Source: an uncultured Collinsella sp.
Lineage (GTDB): Bacteria > Actinomycetota > Coriobacteriia > Coriobacteriales > Coriobacteriaceae
Length of the DNA stretch: 31,212 nt
NCBI GenBank assembly: GCA_938023705.1
Contig: CALJDJ010000108.1
Location: 1 to 31,212 of the forward strand
Reading direction: 5' to 3'
Both the position numbers and the translations under genes were made by a program. The notes below the pieces were generated by a model. That model did not search any database. It was not told the origin of the DNA and saw only the letters and a list, made by a program, of their open reading frames with translations. This document shows, piece after piece, positions 8,209 to 14,600 of this stretch; position 1 is the stretch's first letter; each line of letters opens with the position of its first letter.

Positions 8209-8239
8209 CCGATTGCGCATCCTTTTTAAGGAGCATGCC

Positions 8240-9487
8240 ATGGCAACTAATCAAGAAACGGCCGTCATTAAGGCGCGCATGGACCGAATTCCCTCGGCGT
8301 TGTCGCCCGAACTTTTCGAGCGCATTGCCACCGATCGTGCTTCGGGCTATGTTAACCCGTATCGTTGCAACGACGATCAGGTCATTCGTCGTATTGATCG
8401 CGCCTCCGACAAAGGCACGCTTATGCGTCCGGCGTTTATGCGCGATACCGAAAAGATTCTTCATCTTCCGGCGTACACTCGCTATGCCGGCAAAACACAG
8501 GTCTTCAGTTTTCGCAGCAACGACGACCTGTCGCGTCGTGGCCTGCACGTGCAGCTTGTTTCGCGCATTGCGCGCGATATCGGTTGCGCCCTGGGGCTCA
8601 ACTGCGATCTGATCGAGGCGATTGGCTTAGGCCACGACTTGGGCCACACGCCTTTCGGCCATGCCGGCGAGCGTTTTCTCAACGATATCTATCATGAGCG
8701 CACGGGTCGCTACTTTTTCCATAACGTGCAGTCGGTCCGCGTGCTCGACGCCCTGTATGGCCGCAACGTGTCGCTCCAGACGCTCGACGGCGTGCTATGC
8801 CATAACGGCGAGTACGAGCAACGCGTGTTTGAATTGTCGGATATGGGCTCCTTTGACCAGTTCGATCAGGCGGTCGAGGACTGCATCGCCACGGGCTATG
8901 GCGCCATTGGGCACCTGCGTCCCATGACGCTCGAGGGCTGCGTCGTTCGCATCTCGGATATTCTTGCCTACGTCGGTCGTGACCGTCAGGATGCGATCGC
9001 GGCGGGTCTGCTTCCGCCCGACGCTTTTGACGATGGTCGGGGCGGCGCCTATAACAGCTGGATCCTCACGCACGCTTCCATCGATATCGTTGAGCATAGC
9101 TATGGTAAGCCGCGCATCGAGATGAGCGAGGACCTGTTTGAGGAAATTCGCCGAGCCAAGCGCGAGAACTACGAGAAGATCTATAGCAAGGGCGGTATCG
9201 AAGGCGATTCCGAGGAGGAGCTGCGCGAGGCGTTCGAAAAGCTCTACGACCGTTGCCTGCGGGATATAAACGAGGGTGACGAGTCCTCCTACATCTTTAA
9301 GCACCATATTTCGCGCATTGAGCAGCAGCTTTCCTACTACGATCGTACCTATGCCTGGCAGGACGACAAGGATCAAGCCGTGGTGGATTACATCGCGAGC
9401 ATGACGGACGGTTATTTCTGCGAGCTGACGAGCAAGCTGTTCCCGGGTCTAAAGTTTCCGCATCGTACCTATATTAACGAACGGTAG
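8240..9487 (+). CDS. HD-domain phosphohydrolase, dGTPase-like
   Basis: A 415-residue protein of the dGTP triphosphohydrolase-like HD family, which removes triphosphate from deoxynucleotides or hydrolyses related nucleotides. The metal-binding set is present: H103, H132-D133 in GLGHDLGHTPFGHAGE, and a later aspartate in VRISDILAYVGRD. This GHDLGHTPFGH block is the hallmark of the dGTPase branch of HD proteins. The start at 8240 is chosen for the AAGGAG six bases upstream. It sits between the prepilin peptidase and rarA, a setting consistent with nucleotide-pool or DNA maintenance. Exact substrate is unknown; 'deoxyguanosinetriphosphate triphosphohydrolase-like protein' is the safe name. Confidence 0.85.
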   Translation: MATNQETAVIKARMDRIPSALSPELFERIATDRASGYVNPYRCNDDQVIRRIDRASDKGTLMRPAFMRDTEKILHLPAYTRYAGKTQVFSFRSNDDLSRRGLHVQLVSRIARDIGCALGLNCDLIEAIGLGHDLGHTPFGHAGERFLNDIYHERTGRYFFHNVQSVRVLDALYGRNVSLQTLDGVLCHNGEYEQRVFELSDMGSFDQFDQAVEDCIATGYGAIGHLRPMTLEGCVVRISDILAYVGRDRQDAIAAGLLPPDAFDDGRGGAYNSWILTHASIDIVEHSYGKPRIEMSEDLFEEIRRAKRENYEKIYSKGGIEGDSEEELREAFEKLYDRCLRDINEGDESSYIFKHHISRIEQQLSYYDRTYAWQDDKDQAVVDYIASMTDGYFCELTSKLFPGLKFPHRTYINER

Positions 9488-9502
9488 TTCGTATTTATTC
9501 GG

Positions 9503-9508
9503 TATACT
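9503..9508 (+). promoter_or_regulatory. Candidate -10 box of rarA
   Basis: TATACT lies in the short gap after the HD-domain gene. No convincing -35 is visible. It would give a leader of roughly 20-35 bases, depending on the start codon used. Confidence 0.4.
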
Positions 9509-9547
9509 GTTTGTGGAAAACGTTTTTGATTGATGCACGGGATGGCT

Positions 9548-10897
9548 ATGGACGACCTTTTTTCTGCTTCGACGCGCGAGCGTTCCTTTCAGAATGCGCC
9601 GCTTGCGGTGCGCATGCGCCCTAATTCGCTCGACGAGTATGTGGGCCAGCAAAAGGCCGTCGGTAAGGGTTCATGGTTGCGTGCCGCGATCGAGCACGAT
9701 GTGCTTTCGAGCGTGATTCTGTACGGGCCGGCCGGTACGGGTAAGACGACGCTGGCCCACATTATCGCCAACCATACCAAGAGCGAGTTTGTCGAGGTCA
9801 GCGCCGTGACGGGCACTGTGAAGGACCTGCGCCGCGTAATCGATGAGGCTAAGACCCGTCTGAACACCTACGACCGCCGCACCATTCTGTTTATCGATGA
9901 GATCCATCGCTTTTCGAAGTCGCAGCAAGATGCCCTGCTGCATGCGGTCGAGAACCGCACCGTCATTATGATTGGCGCCACGACGGAAAACCCGTACTTT
10001 GAGGTCAACTCGGCATTGCTCTCGCGTGGGCGTGTGGTAGAGCTTGAGCACCTGAAGGACGAGGATATCGCCATGCTCATTGAGCGTGCGCTCGAGGCGC
10101 CGCAGGGTTTAAACGGTAAGTTCTCGGCCGATGAGGATACAGTCAAGACCATTTGCACGCTGGCCGCGGGTGATGCGCGCTCGGCGCTCACGACGCTCGA
10201 GCTTGCGAGTGAGATTGCCGTTACGCGTCCCGATACTGAGGGAACGCCAGCGCCGGCGGCGGGGGAACGCTATCCCATTACCGTGGATGACGTGAAGATC
10301 GCCAATCCACGTCGTGGGTTTTCGTATGACAAAAACGGTGACATGCACTACGACATTATCAGTGCGTTTATTAAATCTATGCGCGGCAGCGATCCCGATG
10401 CCACGATCTATTGGCTCGCGCGCATGATCGATGCAGGGGAGGATCCCAAGTTTATCGCTCGCCGCATTATGATTCAGGCTTCCGAGGATGTTGGCAACGC
10501 CGACCCGCAGGCGCTTTTGGTGGCACATGCCGCATTTAAATCTGCCGAGGTCATTGGCTATCCCGAGTGTCGCATCAACCTGGCTCAGGCTGCGCTCTAT
10601 GTGTGCCTGGCGCCTAAGTCCAACGCGTGTGAGGCCTCGATCGATGCGGCGCTGGCCGATATCCACAGCAGTGGTCTTCGCGAGGTGCCCAGCTACCTGC
10701 GCGATCGTCACCGTCCCGGCAGCGACGAGTACGGTGTATACAAGTACCCGCACGATTATCCCGAAGGCTGGGTCGATCAGCGCTATTTGCCCGAGGGGTT
10801 GGAGCGCGGCGCGTTCTGGCAGCCTGCCGGCCGCGGTTGGGAAGAGTGGCGTGTGGAGCAAAGCGAACGCGACCGTAGCGGGAATGCTCCGAAGTAA
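9548..10897 (+). CDS. rarA: Replication-associated recombination protein A (RarA/MgsA AAA+ ATPase)
   Basis: A AAA+ ATPase of the clamp-loader-like RarA/MgsA/WRNIP1 family that acts at stalled replication forks. Walker A GPAGTGKT is at residues 60-67 and Walker B ILFIDEIHRF about 45 residues later. A sensor-1-like GATTENP and the C-terminal tetramerisation domain (MgsA_C) follow. Length, about 450 residues, is normal. The start is uncertain: TTG 9530, ATG 9533, 9542 and 9548 are all in frame and none has a strong Shine-Dalgarno sequence. 9548 is chosen because it gives the usual MDDLF-type N terminus. Upstream of alaS, with a DUF948 gene between, is its typical actinobacterial position. Confidence 0.95.
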   Translation: MDDLFSASTRERSFQNAPLAVRMRPNSLDEYVGQQKAVGKGSWLRAAIEHDVLSSVILYGPAGTGKTTLAHIIANHTKSEFVEVSAVTGTVKDLRRVIDEAKTRLNTYDRRTILFIDEIHRFSKSQQDALLHAVENRTVIMIGATTENPYFEVNSALLSRGRVVELEHLKDEDIAMLIERALEAPQGLNGKFSADEDTVKTICTLAAGDARSALTTLELASEIAVTRPDTEGTPAPAAGERYPITVDDVKIANPRRGFSYDKNGDMHYDIISAFIKSMRGSDPDATIYWLARMIDAGEDPKFIARRIMIQASEDVGNADPQALLVAHAAFKSAEVIGYPECRINLAQAALYVCLAPKSNACEASIDAALADIHSSGLREVPSYLRDRHRPGSDEYGVYKYPHDYPEGWVDQRYLPEGLERGAFWQPAGRGWEEWRVEQSERDRSGNAPK

Positions 10898-10997
10898 CTG
10901 CTGATTATTTTGTCCCAGGATCTCACGCTTGGCATGTTCGGTCCCCTTTGGGGTACCATGAACAGCGTCTGTATTTCGATTCCTTTGGGAGGCTTGT

Positions 10998-11585
10998 ATG
11001 AGTCCCATTCAAATCGCCCTGCTGCTGCTTGCTGTTGTCGGCGTGTGGGCCGTCGTTGAGCTTGCACTCACACTGCGTAAGACTCGCACCGTCGTTGACT
11101 CGCTCGATAAGACCGTGAGCGACCTTAACAATACGCTTGCCGAGGCACAGCCCGTGGTGGCAAAGCTTGATGGCGCTGTCGATGAGCTCACCCCCGCGCT
11201 GGCACAGGTTGAGCCGCTCCTCAAGTCGAGCAAGACTGCCGTTGATGCTCTGACGTCTAACCTCGTTGAGGTTGAGGCGGTCGTTCGCGACATCTCCGAG
11301 GTCACGGGCAGCGTGGCTGAGGCCAGCAATGCCGTATCGAGCGTAACTGATTCTGCTGCTGGCGCCGTGCAGAAGCTCTTCAATAAGGTGAAGGCTCCTG
11401 CAGCCGACGCCGATCGCAAGCTCGCCGCTGCCGCCGCCGAGGCCGAGCAGCCCACTGAGCGCGTTCTGATTGGCGACGACGATGCCGCTGCTGACGACGA
11501 TGATGTTCAGAAGCCCGCTGCTAAGCCTGCTCAGTATTACACCTATACGCCTGCCGAGACCTCCGAGGAGTCCTGCGATGAGTAG
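10998..11585 (+). CDS. DUF948-like membrane-anchored coiled-coil protein
   Basis: A 195-residue protein with one N-terminal membrane helix (about residues 5-25). A long heptad-like helical region (about 30-130) follows, rich in V, L, D and S. The Ala/Glu/Asp-rich C-terminal tail contains an acidic cluster (GDDDAAADDDD). This is the layout of DUF948 proteins, which include the sigma-B-dependent general stress protein YtxG of Bacillus. A GGGAGG Shine-Dalgarno sequence supports the start. Its stop overlaps the start of the anti-sigma-like gene, so it is probably the first gene of the sigma-factor operon. A DUF948 gene between rarA and alaS is also a conserved actinobacterial arrangement. Molecular function unknown. 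Confidence 0.72.
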   Translation: MSPIQIALLLLAVVGVWAVVELALTLRKTRTVVDSLDKTVSDLNNTLAEAQPVVAKLDGAVDELTPALAQVEPLLKSSKTAVDALTSNLVEVEAVVRDISEVTGSVAEASNAVSSVTDSAAGAVQKLFNKVKAPAADADRKLAAAAAEAEQPTERVLIGDDDAAADDDDVQKPAAKPAQYYTYTPAETSEESCDE

Positions 11586-11955
11586 CGAAGCAACCTGCCC
11601 CATTACGCTGAGCGTTGCCGGTGATCCGCGTCTCGCGCGCTTGGTGCGCATGACGGCCGCCAACGTCGGCGCCCTGTGCTCTATGTCCGTCGATCGCATC
11701 GAGGACATTCGTATGGCTGCCGAAGAAGCCTTCATTTTTGGCTGCACGGCTGTTGATTCCGACGATATCTCGATCAAATTCGATGTCGACGAATCGCATG
11801 TGGGCATGACCTTTACCTTTGGCGACCAGGCGACTGTCGATGAGGATGACCAGGCTGCCGTGTATGCCGAGCTCATTTTGGCGAGTGTGTGCGACTCCTA
11901 CGAAAAGACTACAGCGCCCCTAACGCTTTCCCTCGACCTCAAGGCGGATATCTAA
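11578..11955 (+). CDS. Anti-sigma factor-like protein (RsbW/SpoIIAB-related, divergent)
   Basis: 125 residues. The region around residues 40-55 aligns with the N-box helix of RsbW-type anti-sigma kinases, but reads EEAFIFGC where classical members have E-A-x-x-N-A, so the magnesium-binding asparagine is missing. No DxGxG (G1) box follows. The identification rests on this similarity and on the next gene, one base downstream, encoding a SigB/SigF-family sigma factor, the usual anti-sigma/sigma order. Actinobacterial anti-SigF proteins also have divergent N-boxes. The ATG at 11578 has a GAGGAG ahead of it and overlaps the DUF948 stop; an in-frame upstream extension only reads through that gene out of frame. 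It may bind the sigma factor without kinase activity (inference). Confidence 0.65.
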   Translation: MSSEATCPITLSVAGDPRLARLVRMTAANVGALCSMSVDRIEDIRMAAEEAFIFGCTAVDSDDISIKFDVDESHVGMTFTFGDQATVDEDDQAAVYAELILASVCDSYEKTTAPLTLSLDLKADI

Positions 11956-11956
11956 T

Positions 11957-12748
11957 ATGACCGAACGCTCCCGGAGCGGCAAGACCGCTTGGGACAAGGA
12001 GAAAACCCGCGAGCTGTTTCGTCGTTATAAGGAGACCGGTGATCCGGATGCTCGCGAGCAACTCGTCATGTCCCATATGAACCTGGTAAGGTTTCTTGCC
12101 AACAAATTCAAGAACCGCGGCGAGCCGCTCGATGACCTTTTGCAGGTCGGGTACTTGGGCTTGCTCAAGGCTATCGATCGCTTTGATCCCGAGCGCGGAC
12201 TCGAGTTCACGACGTTTGCCACGCCCACCATCTTGGGCGAGATTAAGCGCCACTTCCGCGACAAGGGCTGGAGTGTGCGCGTGCCGCGTCGTCTGCAGGA
12301 GCTCTCTGCCAAGGTTAACCAGGCCACCGATAAGCTTACCAACGAGCTTCAGCGCTCGCCCAAGGTTGAGGAAATCGCCGATTACCTTGGCGTGACCGTC
12401 GACGAGGTGCTCGAAGCCATGGAATCGTCCTCGGCCTACACCTCGGTGCCCATCGAGGCCCCCGGTGCGTCCGATTCCGATGATGCGCCTTCGATTCTCG
12501 ATCGCTATGCCGACGACGACAACGAGCTCGACTTTACCGATGACCGCCTGGTAATCGAGGAAGCCATCCGCGATTTCTCGCCGCGCGAGCGCGAGGTTAT
12601 CGAGCTGCGCTTCGTTAAGGGCATGACCCAGATCGAGATTGCCAAGAAGCTTGGCATCTCGCAGGTGCAGGTCTCGCGCCTGCTGCGCCGTACCCTTAAG
12701 AAGATTCAAGATAAGATTGACCCCGACGGAGTGATGATTCGTTCATGA
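11957..12748 (+). CDS. RNA polymerase sigma factor, SigB/SigF/SigG subfamily
   Basis: A 263-residue group 3 sigma-70 factor. Region 2 contains SHMNLVRFLANKF, the DLLQVGYLGLLKAIDRFDP core-binding segment and FTTFATPTILGEIKRHFRDKGW for -10 recognition. Region 3 begins at about VRVPRRLQEL. Region 4 has the REREVIELRF...MTQIEIAKKLGISQVQVSRLLRR helix-turn-helix. These match stress/sporulation sigmas SigB, SigF and SigG. With no sporulation genes here, a general-stress role is the likelier reading. It starts one base after the anti-sigma-like gene, and its stop overlaps the next gene (ATGA). No anti-anti-sigma (RsbV) gene is in the window. Confidence 0.9.
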   Translation: MTERSRSGKTAWDKEKTRELFRRYKETGDPDAREQLVMSHMNLVRFLANKFKNRGEPLDDLLQVGYLGLLKAIDRFDPERGLEFTTFATPTILGEIKRHFRDKGWSVRVPRRLQELSAKVNQATDKLTNELQRSPKVEEIADYLGVTVDEVLEAMESSSAYTSVPIEAPGASDSDDAPSILDRYADDDNELDFTDDRLVIEEAIRDFSPREREVIELRFVKGMTQIEIAKKLGISQVQVSRLLRRTLKKIQDKIDPDGVMIRS

Positions 12749-14157
12749 GTGAGCACCCCCAACAAATCGACCGCACGCTTCGCGATACCCGCATTCTGAC
12801 GCTGCGCATTTGGGGCGTCGTCGGCTGCATTGTCATAGCTGCCGTCATCTTTAACCTTATGGGCATCCTGGCACCGGTCATCGAGTTTCTCGCTGTCGGT
12901 TCCATCATCGCTTTTGTGATGTCTCCGATCACCAACTGGCTCGAGCATCACGGCGTCGGACGTGGCCTCGGTTCGCTCATCGCACTCATTGTGGTTGTTG
13001 CCGTGCTCGTCGGCGTCGTCTGCATCCTATCACCTATTTTGCTCGGTCAAATCATGGAAGTCCTGAGCCGCCTGCCCGAGCAGCTTCGTGTTGCGGGTGG
13101 CGATCTCAACGAGATGCTCTCGCACGCTAAGACGCTCAACAACACGCCGCTCAAGGAGTATCTGGACGACAATCTTTCTTCGTTGGTTACCGTAGCGTCC
13201 AAGTACGTCTCGCAAATCGCTGCCGAGCTCGGCCGCGGTGTGTTTCCGCTCATTACCAACACGGCCTCGCAGCTGTTCGTCATCTTCCTGGGTCTGGTGC
13301 TTGCCTACTGGCTTGCCTGCGATTATCCCCGCATGCACCACGAGGTCTGCACCATCATCGGGCAGGAAAAAGAGACCTCGTACCGCTTTATGGTGGCCAT
13401 CCTTTCGCGTTCGGTCGGCGGCTACATGCGTGGCATGGTCATCACATCGATCTGTGGCGGTTTTCTTGCCTTTATTGGTTTTACGATCATCGGCCATCCG
13501 TATGCAGCACTCATGGCTATCTTTACCGGCATTATGCACCTGGTTCCGGTTGTCGGTCCCTGGGTGAGTGCGGCGATCGCCACGGTGCTCGGCTTTATGT
13601 TCAGCCCCATGCTGGCGTTGTGGACGCTTGTCGTGACCATGGTGGCTCAAAACGTCACCGATAATGTTATTTCGCCTAAGGTCATGCAGAGCTCGGTGCA
13701 GGTGCATCCCGTTATGAGCCTGACGGCTCTCGTTATCGGTTCGGCACTCATGGGTCCCATCGGCATGGTTATCGCCATTCCGCTGTGCGCGGCCCTCAAG
13801 GGCATCTTCGTCTACTACTTTGAGAACGAGACCGGTCGTCAGCTCGTGGCATACGACGGCGCCGTGTTTAAGGGCACTCCGTATCGCGATACCGAGGGTA
13901 ACCCAGTTGCCGCCTACGACGCGCTTGGCGACGATACGTTCATCTACGAGTCCGAACTCATCGGCAACGAGACCGCCCCCGAGGCCCAGGCAATGCCCAA
14001 GCCCGAGCTCGATAATCCCTGGATTAAGCTCTCAGGCCTACAGCCCGACGCGACGGGTTTCTTTAAGAACCCCTTTGCCAAGGACGACGACACAAGCTCT
14101 GACGACGACACCAAAACCGGCATCGACGGCTCCATGGACGATTCGGATTCCAAATAG
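12745..14157 (+). CDS. AI-2E family transporter / PerM-like membrane protein
   Basis: 470 residues with about seven or eight hydrophobic helices between residues 15 and 360, including the family's conserved block near VPVVGPWVSAAIATVLGF and a later MGPIGMVIAIPLCAALKG. This is the AI-2E/PerM (formerly UPF0118) family, whose members export signals or couple ion gradients. The C-terminal ~100 residues are hydrophilic and Asp/Ser/Thr-rich, ending in an acidic tail, so they are probably cytoplasmic and species-specific. The start overlaps the sigma-factor stop, which puts it in the same transcript. Substrate unknown. Confidence 0.88.
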   Translation: MSEHPQQIDRTLRDTRILTLRIWGVVGCIVIAAVIFNLMGILAPVIEFLAVGSIIAFVMSPITNWLEHHGVGRGLGSLIALIVVVAVLVGVVCILSPILLGQIMEVLSRLPEQLRVAGGDLNEMLSHAKTLNNTPLKEYLDDNLSSLVTVASKYVSQIAAELGRGVFPLITNTASQLFVIFLGLVLAYWLACDYPRMHHEVCTIIGQEKETSYRFMVAILSRSVGGYMRGMVITSICGGFLAFIGFTIIGHPYAALMAIFTGIMHLVPVVGPWVSAAIATVLGFMFSPMLALWTLVVTMVAQNVTDNVISPKVMQSSVQVHPVMSLTALVIGSALMGPIGMVIAIPLCAALKGIFVYYFENETGRQLVAYDGAVFKGTPYRDTEGNPVAAYDALGDDTFIYESELIGNETAPEAQAMPKPELDNPWIKLSGLQPDATGFFKNPFAKDDDTSSDDDTKTGIDGSMDDSDSK

Positions 14158-14163
14158 GCCCTG

Positions 14164-14403
14164 TTAGCGTTTCTTGATGTTGTAAATAACAATAAACGCG
14201 ATCAAAGCGATTGATAAGGGGCCAGCCACATAGAAAAAGATGGTGTCAATTGCGCTTAGGGTGTAATACGCTTTATCGCCAGATGTTACTGCGTACAATG
14301 CGTAGCCAAATCTCGGCTGGTTCACATACCAGCTCGAGTAAGCGAAGATTGCTAAAAGGGCTACTGAGGTTAGTGCATTCACGACAAACCGTTTGCTATT
14401 CAT
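14164..14403 (-). CDS. Small AT-rich membrane protein, function unknown
   Basis: 79 residues with two clear hydrophobic helices: about 8-24 (NALTSVALLAIFAYSS) and about 50-72, ending in a KKR tail. The start at 14403 is preferred over one 48 bases upstream because AAGGAG lies six bases ahead of it on the minus strand. An extended -10 box is found upstream. I do not recognise a family. The gene and its flanks are clearly more AT-rich than the neighbouring genes, it is on the opposite strand, and it lies between the PerM-like gene and the likely terminator of that operon. This suggests a recent insertion. Could encode a small transport-associated or host-interaction peptide, but nothing supports either. 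Confidence 0.6.
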   Translation of the reverse strand: MNSKRFVVNALTSVALLAIFAYSSWYVNQPRFGYALYAVTSGDKAYYTLSAIDTIFFYVAGPLSIALIAFIVIYNIKKR

Positions 14404-14435
14404 TGATCGCTCCTTCCGGACGATTCCTATATGAA

Positions 14436-14444
14436 ATTTTACCA
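14436..14444 (-). promoter_or_regulatory. Extended -10 promoter of the small membrane gene
   Basis: On the minus strand the sequence reads TGGTAAAAT, an extended -10 (TGn plus TAAAAT), 33 bases ahead of the chosen start codon. It lies in an AT-rich tract. No well-spaced -35 is needed for this type. Confidence 0.45.
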
Positions 14445-14498
14445 AAATCATTTTTTTTCAAAGTATTTGACAGACCATAATAACGTGCACTTTCGCTG

Positions 14499-14528
14499 GA
14501 GGGTCGCTGTTTGGCGGCCCTCTTTTTT
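14499..14528 (+). terminator. Intrinsic terminator upstream of alaS
   Basis: GAGGGTCGC (14499-14507) pairs with GCGGCCCTC (14514-14522) over nine pairs, including one G-T, with a six-base loop and TTTTTT at 14523-14528. It probably ends the sigma-factor/PerM operon, although the orphan minus-strand gene now lies between. Confidence 0.85.
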
Positions 14529-14554
14529 GCACAGGCGCGGTGGGATGGTAATAT
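14527..14554 (+). promoter_or_regulatory. Candidate alaS promoter
   Basis: TTGCAC (14527-14532), 16-base spacer, TAATAT (14549-14554). The -35 uses the end of the terminator T-run. The leader to the alaS start would be about 40 bases. Confidence 0.55.
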
Positions 14555-14600
14555 CGTTACGTTTGAACTGTTTCGATGTGAAACCGAGGAGATTCCCTCT

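Noticed and set aside
10950..10956. GGGTAC ahead of the DUF948 gene as a SigB/SigF-type -10
   Set aside because: The -10 fits GGGTAT at five of six positions, but no GTTT-like -35 occurs at the required 14-17 base spacing. A TTGGCA/TACCAT pair is also present but with a 19-base spacer.
11470..11577. N-terminal extension of the anti-sigma-like protein
   Set aside because: The extra 36 codons overlap the DUF948 gene out of frame and lack a Shine-Dalgarno sequence; the ATG at 11578 has GAGGAG ahead.
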